Shown here: in pieces, positions 1-11,510 of the stretch
How positions within the stretch are numbered: position 1 is the first letter of the stretch
How the letters are laid out: each line of letters opens with the position of its first letter
Assembly: GCA_949318235.1 (NCBI GenBank)
Contig: OX439131.1
Coordinates: forward strand, 17,063,272-17,127,271
Direction: 5' to 3'
Source of the DNA: Ecdyonurus torrentis
Taxonomy: Eukaryota; Arthropoda; Insecta; Ephemeroptera; Heptageniidae
DNA length: 64,000 bases
Notes under the pieces: model-generated
Seen by the model: only the letters and a program-made list of their open reading frames with translations
Database searches by the model: none
What the model was told of the DNA's origin: nothing
Made by a program: the position numbers and the translations under genes

Positions 1-4
1 ATAG

Positions 5-116
5 TAATGCTGTTCGTAAACACTTTTCTCTTGCACCAAAAAATGCGCATTCCATTTGAATAACCATAGGCGATCGTCATTTTTGGTGCAGAGAACAGGG
101 TTTACAAACTGCATTA
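5..116. mobile_element. MITE family A, copy 1 (Tc1/mariner-like)
   Basis: Short palindromic element with inverted ends of about 35 bp. It starts TAATGCTGTTCGTAAA and ends with the inverted TTTACAAACTGCATTA. The middle holds a conserved GGCGATCGTC core and a TGCGCA motif. The same unit recurs near 7.2, 13.5, 20.0 and 47.5 kb. In the clean copies the element is bounded by TA on both sides, which fits a TA target-site duplication as made by Tc1/mariner transposases. It has no coding capacity, so it would have been moved by an element elsewhere in the genome. Confidence 0.85.
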
Positions 117-147
117 GTATCTCAAGTATGTGAGAAAAATAACAATG

Positions 148-271
148 ACAAAAAAATTAACCAATTTCCCAAAGAAAATTTACTTAAATGAAGTTTGTCC
201 TATCCTGAGCAATGCTATTTACTATTCCAGTATGGCCTCCAAGCGCATTAAATATGACGGTATCCGCATAC
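148..271 (-). repeat. Dispersed repeat C, partial copy
   Basis: Reverse-complement copy of the first ~125 bp of the repeat found at 3393-3690 and 21913-22209. Shared words include the complement of CATACTGGA and of GGACAAACTT. The CRE-like TGACGTCA of the other copies is mutated here. The short open frame across this stretch is not a gene. Confidence 0.75.
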
Positions 272-1534
272 ACCTTATACAAGTCTTCAATATTTTTACA
301 AGTTGCTCTTTTGTCAGTTAGCGTAGTTTAGATTAATACTTTCCTGATTAGTACAGTATACTGTATGAAAAATTTAGGTTAATTTTTTTTTAAAATAACA
401 ATAATAAGTTTGTGACTTGATCTCATGATCATATTTCAGATAAAAATTGTATCCCAAAAATTTTGCTTGAGTGCTAAGTAAGACCTCAATATATTATAGT
501 ATTTTTGCAGAATTCTAAGTTAAATATTTAAATAATTCAAGGTAAGTTTGATAAGCTACAGTCAAAGATTGTTTGGTATAGAAAAAAAAATCAGCAGTTT
601 CAAGACTGTTGTTTGTTTATTTTTTTTCGATGCATTAAATATTGTTTCCAAGACGCTCATTAAGCTTATAAAGCTGAATTACGGTTGAAGTCAGACAATA
701 CTAGGGCAAGTAAAACACACTGGTTATAAAAATACAGCTAATACAGCCCTGTATTTTTGCTGTATTTATTGGATATAATAAAAGTTTATTTTATAACAAA
801 TATGTGATGATTCACGACTTCCATTAATTTGTTTCGTTGTTGCAAACTTAGGAGCAAATTGTTTGTGGAAAAATAAACTTGATCATTATATTTGCAACAG
901 CAAAAAAATATTAAAATCATGACATGTAATAATTTTATCGCCATTGGCTATCTAGACTAATTAAAAATAACTGATAATGTATAGAATAAACAAGAAATAT
1001 TTAATTTCCTGAATTTTCAAAACATTTGCATAAGCTTTCGTAAGTTTTTAGGGCCGCAAGTTCCAAAAATATGTAGCTTTATTTTCAGTTAAGTATATTC
1101 CAATATCAAAGTTAGTGTCTACTTGGGTAGTTTTTTATAATCTTATTTCGAGAATTTTTATGAGAATTTGCTTTGCTATTTGTGTTACTGTTTGTTTATA
1201 ATTCTTACTTTAAACTGCCTGGGCCAAAAGAATTTATTATTTCTTTTTCTTATAATACGGCTTCTATTTTAAAATTATTAGAAAATATCACGTAAAGACA
1301 ATTATTTAAGGCAGAAAATGAGATACTGCAAAGATTTGCCTAGAATTGAGACTCATAATAGATTTGATTTTATATAATTTTGTGTACCTTTCAATAAAAG
1401 AATATAATTTTGTTGTATAGTAATACCATAGTCATACTCACAGCCAGTACGACAAATCTAAAGATGTATGAAAGAAAAAAAAAGCCACTATGACATTAGT
1501 TTATTATATATAGTTATTTAAAAGTTGAAAGTTC
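272..1534. other. AT-rich DNA, no gene seen
   Basis: Unstructured AT-rich sequence with short homopolymer runs. No splice-bounded open segment, repeat copy or RNA gene was recognised. Confidence 0.5.
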
Positions 1535-1600
1535 ATGAATTCTCCATGTTAATTTCATTAACTTTTCCCCCTTATCTCAAGGCCACAGATCTTGAACTTT
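1535..1600 (-). repeat. Dispersed repeat J, short degenerate copy
   Basis: The reverse complement carries GAAATTAACATGG downstream of a GATAAG word, in the same order as the repeats at 4399-4510 and 46268-46380. Confidence 0.45.
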
Positions 1601-2499
1601 ATTAATTTTTTTTATTACATATTATTATTTGTACAATTATTACCGTTGACTTTAAATGTAAATTTTAAAAAAATCTCAAGGGTCAACTTTTGAATTTCAG
1701 TAACACGAACCGTCTCAGCTTTTTCCCAGCTAGAATTAAAAATCTTCCTTATCTTGGAAATAAGGTTGTACATGAATTTGAAATAAAGTCCTGTTTTGAC
1801 TTTCTAATACTAAAAAAGATGAAGAGAGATTATCAAATCAAAAAATAGCAGCACAAACTAAGAGGGAAAAAAAGTGCTATCGGAGAAAATAAACCGTTTT
1901 TAAATTCATAGCTTGTATTATAACGGACACAAACTTTGCACAGGATTAACTCATTTAAATATAAAAAATATATTAAACGACTTTGAATCTAGATGGAATT
2001 AAAATTTGTTTCATAAAATTAAGAAAATATTTAAATAAATTGAATCCAAATTTCTCTCATATAAAACATGATGAGCAAAGTTTGTCAAAAATGAAGTTGG
2101 ATTTTTGTAAAGACAACATTATACAGAACATTTCTCTGTTTTTTTATGAAACCCCATTTCTTAACGCTCTACTTACTGTTTAAGAAAACAAAACTTACTT
2201 ACGAGATTTTAAAATTAAGAACATTAATTTTTAAACAACATATATACACAACACACTCTGTATAATATATTAAATCTTTCCATTCTAAAATATATTTTTT
2301 TTTATAAAAAAACATAATACATTCATTAGTTTTACAATTTAAATTCCTTTGTTAAACTGTTTTAAGTCATGTTTTAAAATGTAATGTGTTATATATATTT
2401 GTGTGTATATTATATGTTTTTCTACTTGGCAGTCCTGTAGAATAAAATGGTATATAGTGAGGCAAATGCGAAATAAGGGAAAAAGAGAGAGAAATTTTA
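1601..2499. other. AT-rich DNA, no gene seen
   Basis: Nothing recognisable. The open frame near 1983-2183 is AT-rich, lysine/asparagine/isoleucine-heavy and of a length expected by chance. Confidence 0.5.
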
Positions 2500-2524
2500 G
2501 AGAGAGAGAGAGAGAGAGAGAGAG
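2500..2524. repeat. (AG)n microsatellite
   Basis: About 12 AG units. It faces a long (CT)n tract 118 bp downstream, so the two could pair as a hairpin. Confidence 0.95.
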
Positions 2525-2639
2525 AAGGAGGAAGATAAGCTGGAGAAAATTTCGTTCGCGTCTGAGGTGGAGAACGTATGTATACACAGTGGAAGGACAG
2601 TGAAATATGCTTCTGATAGCAAAAGCGAGCTTGCGGGGG

Positions 2640-2642
<3 letters not shown>

Positions 2643-2716
<74 letters not shown>
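2643..2716. repeat. (CT)n microsatellite
   Basis: Uninterrupted CT tract of about 37 units. It creates artificial Leu-Ser and Arg-Glu open frames on both strands. A short (GAA)n tract follows at 2856-2878. Confidence 0.98.
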
Positions 2717-2720
<4 letters not shown>

Positions 2721-3392
2721 ATTCCACCAAAACCTCCTTGCTCTCATTTCTCTTAGTCAGCATTTTTATCTGTCTTCTACACTCCTTTAATGCGTTTTCT
2801 GCGCGACTCATTAATAACAAAAATACTTTTTTCTTCTTTCTACATAAAATAACGTTAAGAAGAAGAAGAAGAAGAAGTATAGAAGAAGAAAATTTTCACA
2901 AAGTTTTAATTGGCTAAGAAGTATTAACGCTTGAAAGAATATATTATTATATAGAGAAGTTCGATGATGAAACGAACTGACTATAAGGAATATAAGAAGA
3001 AAATTAATAGTATATAGACTTTTAGCAATATTAACAATATTATATATAAAGATAACGTTTTTTCTTATTCTTCTTCTCTCTTTTATACTTATATAAATAT
3101 TATAAAGTTTAATAAAGAAAATGAAGATACCTTCAGAGAATTTTCTTTCTTTGACATATTCTTAATTATTATTTTAATGATTTATTTTATGTTTAGTTTA
3201 AATATTCAATATTTTTAGAAGTAAAATTTATATTCTTAATCAAAAATTTTATGAACGTAGCACCATTGTTAAATAATTTTGATGTTTATTGGTAGAGGTA
3301 AAACATTTTTTTATGGTTTTGACCATTAAAGAATCAATCTATGCTAAAAAAGTTATGCATAAAATTTGTATATTTACTTTTTACAATAGAGT

Positions 3393-3690
3393 GTATGTGA
3401 ATGACGTCATATTTCATGCGCTTGGACGCTATACTGGAGTAATGAATAACATTGCTCAGCATAGGACAAACTTCGTTTTTGGCTATTTTCTTTGGAAAAT
3501 TGGTTAATGTTATATTTCTTATTATATACTTAAGAAGATACTAATTTAACCGATTAACAACACTAATGCACTCAAAAATATTGCATGGTATTTTTAAACT
3601 GCCAAAATGAGTTATTTTCCTATGCGACCCATGTTATTGAGTGATTGAACATGTCGTTGAATTTAACATGAATGTATGGACGCTACAAGG
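3393..3690 (+). repeat. Dispersed repeat C, full copy
   Basis: About 300 bp shared with 21913-22209, with many substitutions and small indels, and with the partial inverted copy at 148-271. It starts near GTATGTG, contains TGACGTCATATTT, then CATACTGGAGTA-like and AACATTGC words, and later AAATGAGTTATTTTCCTATG followed by CATGTTATTGAGTGAT. No inverted ends, poly-A tail or coding capacity is obvious, so the class is unknown; a degraded SINE or MITE is possible. Confidence 0.85.
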
Positions 3691-4398
3691 TAGTATATAT
3701 TTATTCTTTTAATATTCTAATTATCAGTGCAAACCAGCGAATCAGTGAAATAGAGAATCTACAAACGCATTCTTAAAAATAATTACGCGGTAAACCTGTT
3801 CACATAATTTCAATGTTTTAAGTATTGAATAATTAACAACTATGAGGTCATAAAGTGTTCAAATTATAACGAAAAAAAGATCATAAGTGATGCCACAAAT
3901 ATTAGGAATGAATGTAGAAAATATATGTTTGCAAAAATAGCCAACGTTGACGTTTCTTTCATTAAGCACTTGTGACATTATTTACGCTTTTATCCTTCCA
4001 TGTCAACAGTTATTGACGTTATAGCCGTTAACTGAACAATATTAAAAAAATTGCAAAAATGTACAAGATTTTCATCAAAAATTATTTAGATAACAGACTT
4101 TGGATCGGCTACAAAACTTAACTTCTTGGACGGAACGGATTAAGATTTTCAATGGCGATTGCTATACAAAATTTAATATTATTATCATATTTAATTGCTG
4201 AAATGTTCAACCAACTATTGCTCAGTAAAAAAAATGATAGATTTTGTATATTTCTATTGATATTTAATTAGAATGACCGTAAAATATTAAAAAAAAAAAA
4301 AAAAAAAAAATCTTCGTGGAAACAAAATTTTTGTTGGAAATATTAAAAATATGCACAGTGCACCCATAGGATTTAAGTTTGAGTTAAACTTTGGAAGT
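3691..4398. other. AT-rich DNA, no gene seen
   Basis: Holds a ~22-base poly-A run at 4289-4310 and nothing else recognised. Confidence 0.5.
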
Positions 4399-4510
4399 TT
4401 TCAGAATCCTTGACCATCAGATAAGAGAGAAAATAATTATTGAAATTAACATGGGCTCTTATGGCACTAAAACTTTAAAAAATCATAATTTAATATCTAT
4501 CATGGTGACC
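4399..4510 (+). repeat. Dispersed repeat J, copy
   Basis: Aligns by eye with 46268-46380 over about 110 bp: TTCAGAATCCTT at the start, then CAGATAAG, TTAACATGGG and TGGTGACC near the end. The two copies are diverged. Class unknown. Confidence 0.65.
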
Positions 4511-5040
4511 TCCCTAATTTTTTACATTTTTGAAGATACTTTATCCTAAAGTATCACCGTGCAAAATTTTATATTTTTCTTTCTTTACAATTTTTTTAGT
4601 CAAATCCCGCAGTACCTGATTTCCCGCCTTAAATATATTTCATTGTTGCAGCATTGAAATTACGTCAATTTACGTCGTCATACGTTTTGTGTAAAACCTA
4701 CGTCTTAAGAGGGTCTAATTTAATTACTTGACCATAAAAATTAACATTATTTTCACAACTTATCAACAAGTTTACATGGTCAGCTTTCTTGTTACTGAAC
4801 CTTTTATATTATGCTGTCTTTATCTTCCTCACTTGTATGTATAAGTAAAAATTATTATTAGTAAAAAGTATACGATAATTTTAATTATTGTTATCCTTAA
4901 TTAAAATCTATTGTAACGTAAATAAAATTTATTATTATTATTTTATATTTTTTTCATCAGTACATAATTTAATCTTGTACAGGTAAGATAAAGGTGAAGA
5001 AGGATGTAATTAATATTGCGAGCAAGTTGAAGCGATTCTT

Positions 5041-5045
<5 letters not shown>
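4511..5045. other. AT-rich DNA, no gene seen
   Basis: No element, exon-like segment or RNA gene recognised. Confidence 0.5.

Positions 5046-5100
<55 letters not shown>
5046..5100. repeat. (CT)n microsatellite
   Basis: Perfect CT tract of about 27 units. Confidence 0.98.
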
Positions 5101-5104
<4 letters not shown>

Positions 5105-5556
5105 ATTTTATATTAAATACGAATAGGCTTCTTTTCTTATTAGAATTACAAAAAGTTATTTTTGTTTTTAGTATATAGAAACAAACAAGAGTTTTGTTTT
5201 AATTTTAATTATCCTTACGGTATATATATGTATAAATATATGTATATATAATATTGTATTATGTTTACTTATTTTCTACATAGAAATAATAACAAAAGAA
5301 ACTTTTTATTAACAACAAAAAATTACATTATAAAGTTTATATAAAGTTTTGTTTCCTATCTTATATAAAATAAAGTTGTTTTTTTCTTATACGTTCTTTT
5401 TATATATAAAATAAAATATTCTCAAGCAAAATAAAGAAGGAAAGGGGTAAAAATATAAGTTGGAGAAAAAGTGAGCAATTTTGTTGATTATTCAAGTCAG
5501 TTAAGTCAAGCAAAGTAACTAAAAACTCTACTTGTATATTTGTATGTATAAAATAA

Positions 5557-5558
<2 letters not shown>

Positions 5559-5619
<61 letters not shown>
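5559..5619. repeat. (AT)n microsatellite
   Basis: AT tract of about 30 units followed by (TATG)n-like TGTATGTATG. The flanking sequence is AT-rich with no gene. Confidence 0.98.
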
Positions 5620-5621
<2 letters not shown>

Positions 5622-5867
5622 GTATGTATGTATGTATAAATTTGTTCACTGAAATTGATAGAAAAGAAGAAGAAGTACATATATATTCTTACAGTCACAA
5701 ACGCTACTGGGCAAAAACGTTATATTTTCTTCTTGTGCTTCTCTCTTTTAGATTCATTATATAATATAAAGAAGAAAACTGAAGAAGTATTTGTTGTATC
5801 CTTCTTATTCTTCTTGCTGTTCTTTGCTAATTTTGTTATTCCAGACTCATTAAAGAACACAACGCCT

Positions 5868-5870
<3 letters not shown>

Positions 5871-5942
<72 letters not shown>
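5871..5942. repeat. (CT)n microsatellite
   Basis: CT tract of about 36 units. A second short CT run lies at 6038-6057. Confidence 0.98.
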
Positions 5943-5945
<3 letters not shown>

Positions 5946-6441
5946 ACTTCTTTTCTTTTATAATTCCTTTTTCTCGTGCTACTTGTAATGCCCTGGTATC
6001 TACAACACATTGTCTTCAGTACATATAGCCCTTCTTGGCTCTCTCTCTCTCTCTCTCAATGTTAGCTACAACAAAACTTTCCCTCAACCGATGATATAAT
6101 TCCAAAAGTCCTTTATTTTTCAAAAAACAAAAACGCCCCCTAGCATGTAAAATGAGTATCAACACTATGAAGAATATATATAAATATATAAAATAAAGTA
6201 AAAAGGCTTTAGGAAACTTAGAGAAAATCATAACAAACATCACCAAAGTTATTCTCTTTTCGTCTTCTATACTGATGATGACAAAATTTTCTTCTTGTTT
6301 ATAATAAAATACTTTTTCTTGTTTCTTCTTATATTACAAGAAAATTTTACTTGTTTTACATTTTATATAAAGGTTTAAATCCAAGAGTTTTTGCTCATTT
6401 AAATAAGAAATGTAATATTTTATTTCATATAATGCTGTGTG

Positions 6442-7245
<804 letters not shown>

Positions 7246-7370
7246 TAATGATGTTCGGAAACCCTGTTTTTCGTGCCCCAAACCATAATAAAAATGACGA
7301 TCGCCTAATGCTTTTTAAATGGCATTGCGCATTTTTTGGAGCAAGGGAACAGGGTTAACGAACATCATTA
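7246..7370. mobile_element. MITE family A, copy 2
   Basis: TAATGATGTTCGG at the left and CGAACATCATTA at the right form the inverted ends, with GACGATCGCC and TGCGCA inside. Bounded by TA on both sides. More diverged than the 20.0 kb copy. Confidence 0.85.
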
Positions 7371-8257
7371 CTGGCTCATACGTCTATCAGAAAATGTGCC
7401 CACCTTTTTCTGAGACCTTTCGTATCTTACATTGTTTTACTTTTAACATAACAGATGACTTCTTTAATTAATAATTTCAATTTTATGATTGTTACAAATA
7501 TATAGTTATCAAAATGTTTTTTTTATATATATATTATATAATGCTGATATAATTAGATATTAGAAAATTGCGTATTAATTCAATTCTCGTATATAATTAT
7601 TACAACTATACAAAAGCGTATTATATTATGATGTTTAAAAACTTTTTTATGATATATAATTATGCTAAATTAGTAAAAGTATTATCACCTACAAACCGTT
7701 TTACATATTTTTTTTTTAATCTAAATGGTGTATATACTCTGAATCTCGAATCAAATTAGAAACATATTATCATTTCAATAAATTATATGAACTATAATTT
7801 AGTTAATCATATTTTTAGTGAGGTATTATATCCTTATATTTATGTTTGGTTATTTAAATACTGTATTATTCTTAAAAAAGAAAATTAAGCTATTTAAGAT
7901 TGATATTAAAATGTATTTCGATTGAAGTTGAGGTTTCTGATTTAAAAAAAAAAATCAGGTTCTTTCAAAAGATTTTTTTTCGCGATATAAAATATGAATC
8001 CTTAAGGTAGATAAAAGTCATATATTTGAGAAATTAACTTGAAAAATGATTGATTATTATTATTTATTGAACTTAAGTATCGTATTTGCTTAGGAAGTTT
8101 GGTCCTACCTGCGCCTACTATTTCGCTGTACGTAAAGCCTATTGTATCAAATTTGTTGCTTTAGAAACTTACCTTAGTTTTTAAAAAGAAAGTTCCTATA
8201 AATATATAAAAAATTTACGAATCAGTACTTGCATATGCACACAAAATATCCGTGCAG
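7371..8257. other. AT-rich DNA, no gene seen
   Basis: No element recognised. If the spliced gene starting at 8258 is real, earlier exons or the promoter should lie here or further left, but none was identified. Confidence 0.4.
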
Positions 8258-8356
8258 CAGAATTGGCTGAACGATCACGACTGATTATGAAGGTGGCACG
8301 CGTGATGAAGGCGCCAGAAAGCCGCAAGACTTGTGCTCGCACTGGCAGGTGCGATT
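8258..8356 (+). CDS. Candidate exon 1 of an unrecognised spliced gene
   Basis: A G+C-richer segment in AT-rich surroundings. It follows an AG at 8256-8257 with only a weak pyrimidine tract and ends at a strong donor, GATT|GTAAGT. In the frame GAA-TTG-GCT it is open and reads AELAERSRLIMKVARVMKAP, then ESRKTCARTGRCD, ending one base into a codon. The frame is also open upstream to about 8210, so this could be a first coding exon with its ATG at 8287. The T left over joins the TA of the next candidate exon to give Leu. No family recognised. Seen: frame, donor, composition. Inferred: that it is coding. Confidence 0.35.
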
Positions 8357-8813
8357 GTAAGTGTGGACGATATACTTGGAGAACTCAAATGGATTGACCA
8401 TGTCTTGATATGGTCTCCCCAGTGTACTGTATCAGTATAGCATTCTTACTTGACTTGTTAATATATTTTTATTTCAAAGTTATAAAAAAAGCTATATTAC
8501 GTCCCTTATATTTACGTACTATAGTATACTCTATACTTACTATTAATAGTATGAATATACTAACATGTTGATATATTATACGCTTGGTAAGGACGAGTCT
8601 AACTCTAACTAAATAAAAATGACAATAATGTGATCTGTAGATTAAGTTACGTTTTTTCGATCGTATTACAGTGATTGCAGTTTATAATAACCAGCACTTT
8701 TAAAATTGCTCAGCAGAAGAAAGGTACAATTATATTAATTGACCAAGCCTTATGATTTGTTTAATTTTCATTTAATCTGAAAAAGTTGGCTTGTAAAGAG
8801 GTTTTACATTCAG

Positions 8814-8896
8814 TAAGTGCACCTGATGACGTTGCTGGGACGAGGAAGTGGTGTACAGAGTGGTGTACACTGGACAAATGGACAGTGAGCTTACAG
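8814..8896 (+). CDS. Candidate exon 2 of the unrecognised spliced gene
   Basis: Follows the acceptor GTTTTACATTCAG and ends at the donor CTTACAG|GTTGGT. Joined in the phase set by the previous donor it reads L-SAPDDVAGTRKW, then CTEWCTLDKWTVSLQ, with no stop, and ends exactly on a codon boundary. It is rich in Trp and Cys, unlike translations of the surrounding DNA. Two other frames contain early stops. Function unknown. Confidence 0.38.
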
Positions 8897-9528
8897 GTTG
8901 GTGATAATACTAGTAACTTAAGATCTTATAACTTTCAAATTTTGAGCAGTTATTTTTAATACCATTTTATGCAAATTAAAAAACAACTATATATACTTAA
9001 AAACATGAACAACTAAGAACTTCATTATTGTTTAATAAAAGTAATAGTCATATTTTCAGTCGTGTATATTGCTAAAAATATATGAGAACCAGCTTGTTTA
9101 TAGCTATTCAGATTTTGGGTTTAAATTATACTCATGTTAAATAGCTTCTTTATAGATTTTTATTTTCACGTATCATAATAGAATTTGAATGCTCATTTTT
9201 TTTAATTGTCTTATGTTTTTGAAATTAAATATTATCTAAACGCATAAAAATACCATTACATAATACTTAATTGATTTAAAAAATAATAAATAGTAACTAA
9301 ATTAATAGAGTTGTTTCTAAATATTTAAATATAAACTTGCTTTGTCAAGCTTTATGTCTTAAAAAATAATTTTAATTAAAAAACCTTATAATTTAAAAAT
9401 CAGCAAACTTTAAAACAAAATTTGCAAAAATAAAATATTAAAGTTTAATAAGTTATATTGAAATTTTTTAATTTTTGAAGTAACACAATAGAAATTCTAG
9501 TTTTAGGTTGCTAGCGTTAGAGTGAGAC

Positions 9529-9590
9529 TTGACCGGGATCCGAACGTGGGCTGTCATATCATCTCTTACCCAAGCGGAATTCTATATGTT
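9529..9590 (-). ncRNA. tRNA-like sequence, probably a SINE head
   Basis: On the minus strand, a B-box-like GTTCGGATCCC follows about 35 bp after an A-box-like GCTTGGGTAAGAGA. This resembles the two internal RNA polymerase III promoter boxes of a tRNA, but no cloverleaf with paired acceptor ends is visible. A degraded tRNA-derived SINE or tRNA pseudogene is the likely explanation; a working tRNA is unlikely. Confidence 0.4.
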
Positions 9591-10076
9591 AGTACACATC
9601 ACTTAGAAATAACAATACGTACAGTACATCATACGGCATTATAATTTCAATGTTTTTTTTCTACTTGCGTACAAGAAAAATTACACCTAAATATAAAAGT
9701 TGATAAGTTAAATATCTTCTTTTGCAAGGCTATTCATTTTTTAATATACATAACAAATTTCTTTATAGCAACAAAATTATAAACTTGAAACCTCCAAATA
9801 GCAAGTGTGATACTCAAATCAACCCATATCATATAATTTTTACTAAAAACAAATATGAATACAAATATTGTTTGTATTACGACCACATCTACTGTCAGTA
9901 TTATAAAGTTTTATTAACATTTTTGCATTTTAATAACTATAGTAGATTCACCCTCTAAGAAATTAAAATACTTCTTTCTTATAAAGACAATATAATTAAG
10001 ATTTTATTTTATATGTTATTTCTCTTACAAGGAAGTTCGTAATAAATCCTAATGTATTCTTTAGGATTTCTTGTAG

Positions 10077-10176
10077 GAAATATATTTTCATTGGGGGAAA
10101 CCAAAATTTGGAAGAAATGTTTGGCAAAGACGTGAGAGGTTCCTGTATAGAGTCGGAAGTCGTAGTCAATGCTTCA
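10077..10176 (+). CDS. Candidate exon 3 of the unrecognised spliced gene
   Basis: Follows a good pyrimidine-rich acceptor, GGATTTCTTGTAG, and ends at a strong donor, CTTCA|GTAAGT. In the phase required by candidate exon 2 it is open: EIYFHWGKPKFGRNVW, then QRRERFLYRVGSRSQCF, leaving one base for the next exon. A second frame is also open across the segment, so the frame choice rests on phase agreement with the neighbours. Basic, aromatic-rich; no known domain seen. Confidence 0.4.
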
Positions 10177-10674
10177 GTAAGTTCAAGGAAAAATATTGAA
10201 GGACAAAATTTTACTAAGGAACCAAAAGAATAAGTTACGAGATAGTATATTTTTTGTTATATAAAACATCAGGAAGTGTGTTTTATTGGATGAAAGAATT
10301 AGAAATTTGCAGTTTTAAGAATTCAAAATGGATCAGATCATAGTTATTTTAAATTGCTGCAATAAAATAAAAAAAGATTTTCATTATAATTTGTATACAA
10401 ATAAATTGATATATTAGGGACGTATATATAAAAATAATAAAAATATAGCTTTGTTTCTTTGAAATCAAATTTAATAATATAACATTAACATTAATAGCAT
10501 TATTTTTTCAATTAAGTGAGAAATCTTGAAATCTAACTGTATAATATATTTTACTGCTCAAAGATTTTAGTACAATATCAATTTATAAAATGACGACTTT
10601 CATTAAAAAATGTTCCTCGTTCCAAACACTTACTATGCTGTAACGTACACGGTTAAAAATAATAGCATTTGTAG

Positions 10675-10859
10675 TACGAATTATCGCTGGACCCGTGGTT
10701 TTAAAGAAACACCGTGTTTGGTTAAATATCAAACGTAGAGAAAGACGTGAGCTACGGAAACACTCTCAATGTCTGCAAAGAAATCTGCAATCCAATGGTA
10801 TTAAGTATCCCTCAACCAGCGTTTTTCTCTACTCCGCTCTAAAAAGTCTATTTAAGTGA
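10675..10859 (+). CDS. Candidate last exon of the unrecognised spliced gene
   Basis: Follows AATAGCATTTGTAG. The leftover A of the previous exon plus TA gives Ile, and the frame then runs 60 codons to a TGA at 10857-10859. The product is strongly basic in the middle (IKRRERRELRKHSQC) and ends FLYSALKSLFK. An AATAAA lies near 11006. The last two thirds would be unusual for random AT-rich DNA. All three exon junctions of this model keep phase, which is the main support. Joined, exons 1-4 give roughly 155 residues with an unknown N-terminus. The protein family is not recognised. Confidence 0.4.
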
Positions 10860-10919
10860 TTTTAGTCTCTTTCATTCGTTCTGGCCAAAAACAGTCTGCA
10901 AGAGAAGGTGTACAACACA

Positions 10920-10969
10920 GTATCGCACAGTATCATTATCACTATAGTGATAATGATACTGTGCGATAC
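10920..10969. repeat. 50-bp perfect palindrome
   Basis: Two 25-bp arms with no spacer, centred on ACTA|TAGT at 10944/10945; each arm contains GTATCGCACAGTATCATTAT. Every base pairs. It lies 61 bp after the stop codon of the candidate gene and would be in its 3' UTR, where it could form a perfect hairpin. It could equally be a foldback transposon remnant. Confidence 0.97.
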
Positions 10970-11455
10970 CTTATACCTTTCTTATGGAAAATTTTTAATT
11001 TTATTAAATAAATGCAGATGAAACGTTTTGTTAAAAATGGTTAATAAAAAATATATATATGAACATTTGCAATTTGTATAATTTTAATGATTATTACAAT
11101 TATCAATTTTGCTCTCTATAGAAAAACTTAAATATTTTTATGAAATTCAATCCATTCACTGATGATCGAATCATAATATAAACAGGACAAGGAAAGACCC
11201 CAAATATTAAAAATATAAATAATTCTTTAGATTTATCATCGAAGAAAGTGTTCATGGGTATATAAAAGTTGAACAACTTTTTCGTTTTGAAAAGCAGTCA
11301 TAATAAGTAATAAACTAATAAGCTATAAATTGTGTTTGGATTTTTATCTAAAACAATATGAAATTAACATATTTTTGTTATAACTTTGAATTTTTAAATA
11401 TAATTGGAAAGTTTGGAACAGTGCATAAGACAGTTCTGTAATAATAAATAAATCT

Positions 11456-11510
11456 ACTTAAGGCGCATACTGGGCTTCTTCAGCCATATTACACGAACCT
11501 TGGTAATAAG
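11456..11510 (+). repeat. Dispersed repeat F, copy
   Basis: Shares TTAAG-CG-AT, then GGGCTT-TTCAGCCAT-TTACA and AACTTnGG with 45161-45220. Possibly the end of a diverged MITE; the downstream parts no longer align by eye. Confidence 0.5.

Noticed and set aside
2339..2917. Several 60-127 codon open frames on both strands
   Set aside because: Created by CT/GA tracts, giving Leu-Ser and Arg-Glu repeats. The same applies to frames at 5655, 25990, 38331, 42786 and 43778.
9529..9590. Functional tRNA gene
   Set aside because: A- and B-box-like words are present, but no paired acceptor stem or anticodon arm could be drawn. Listed instead as a tRNA-like SINE fragment.
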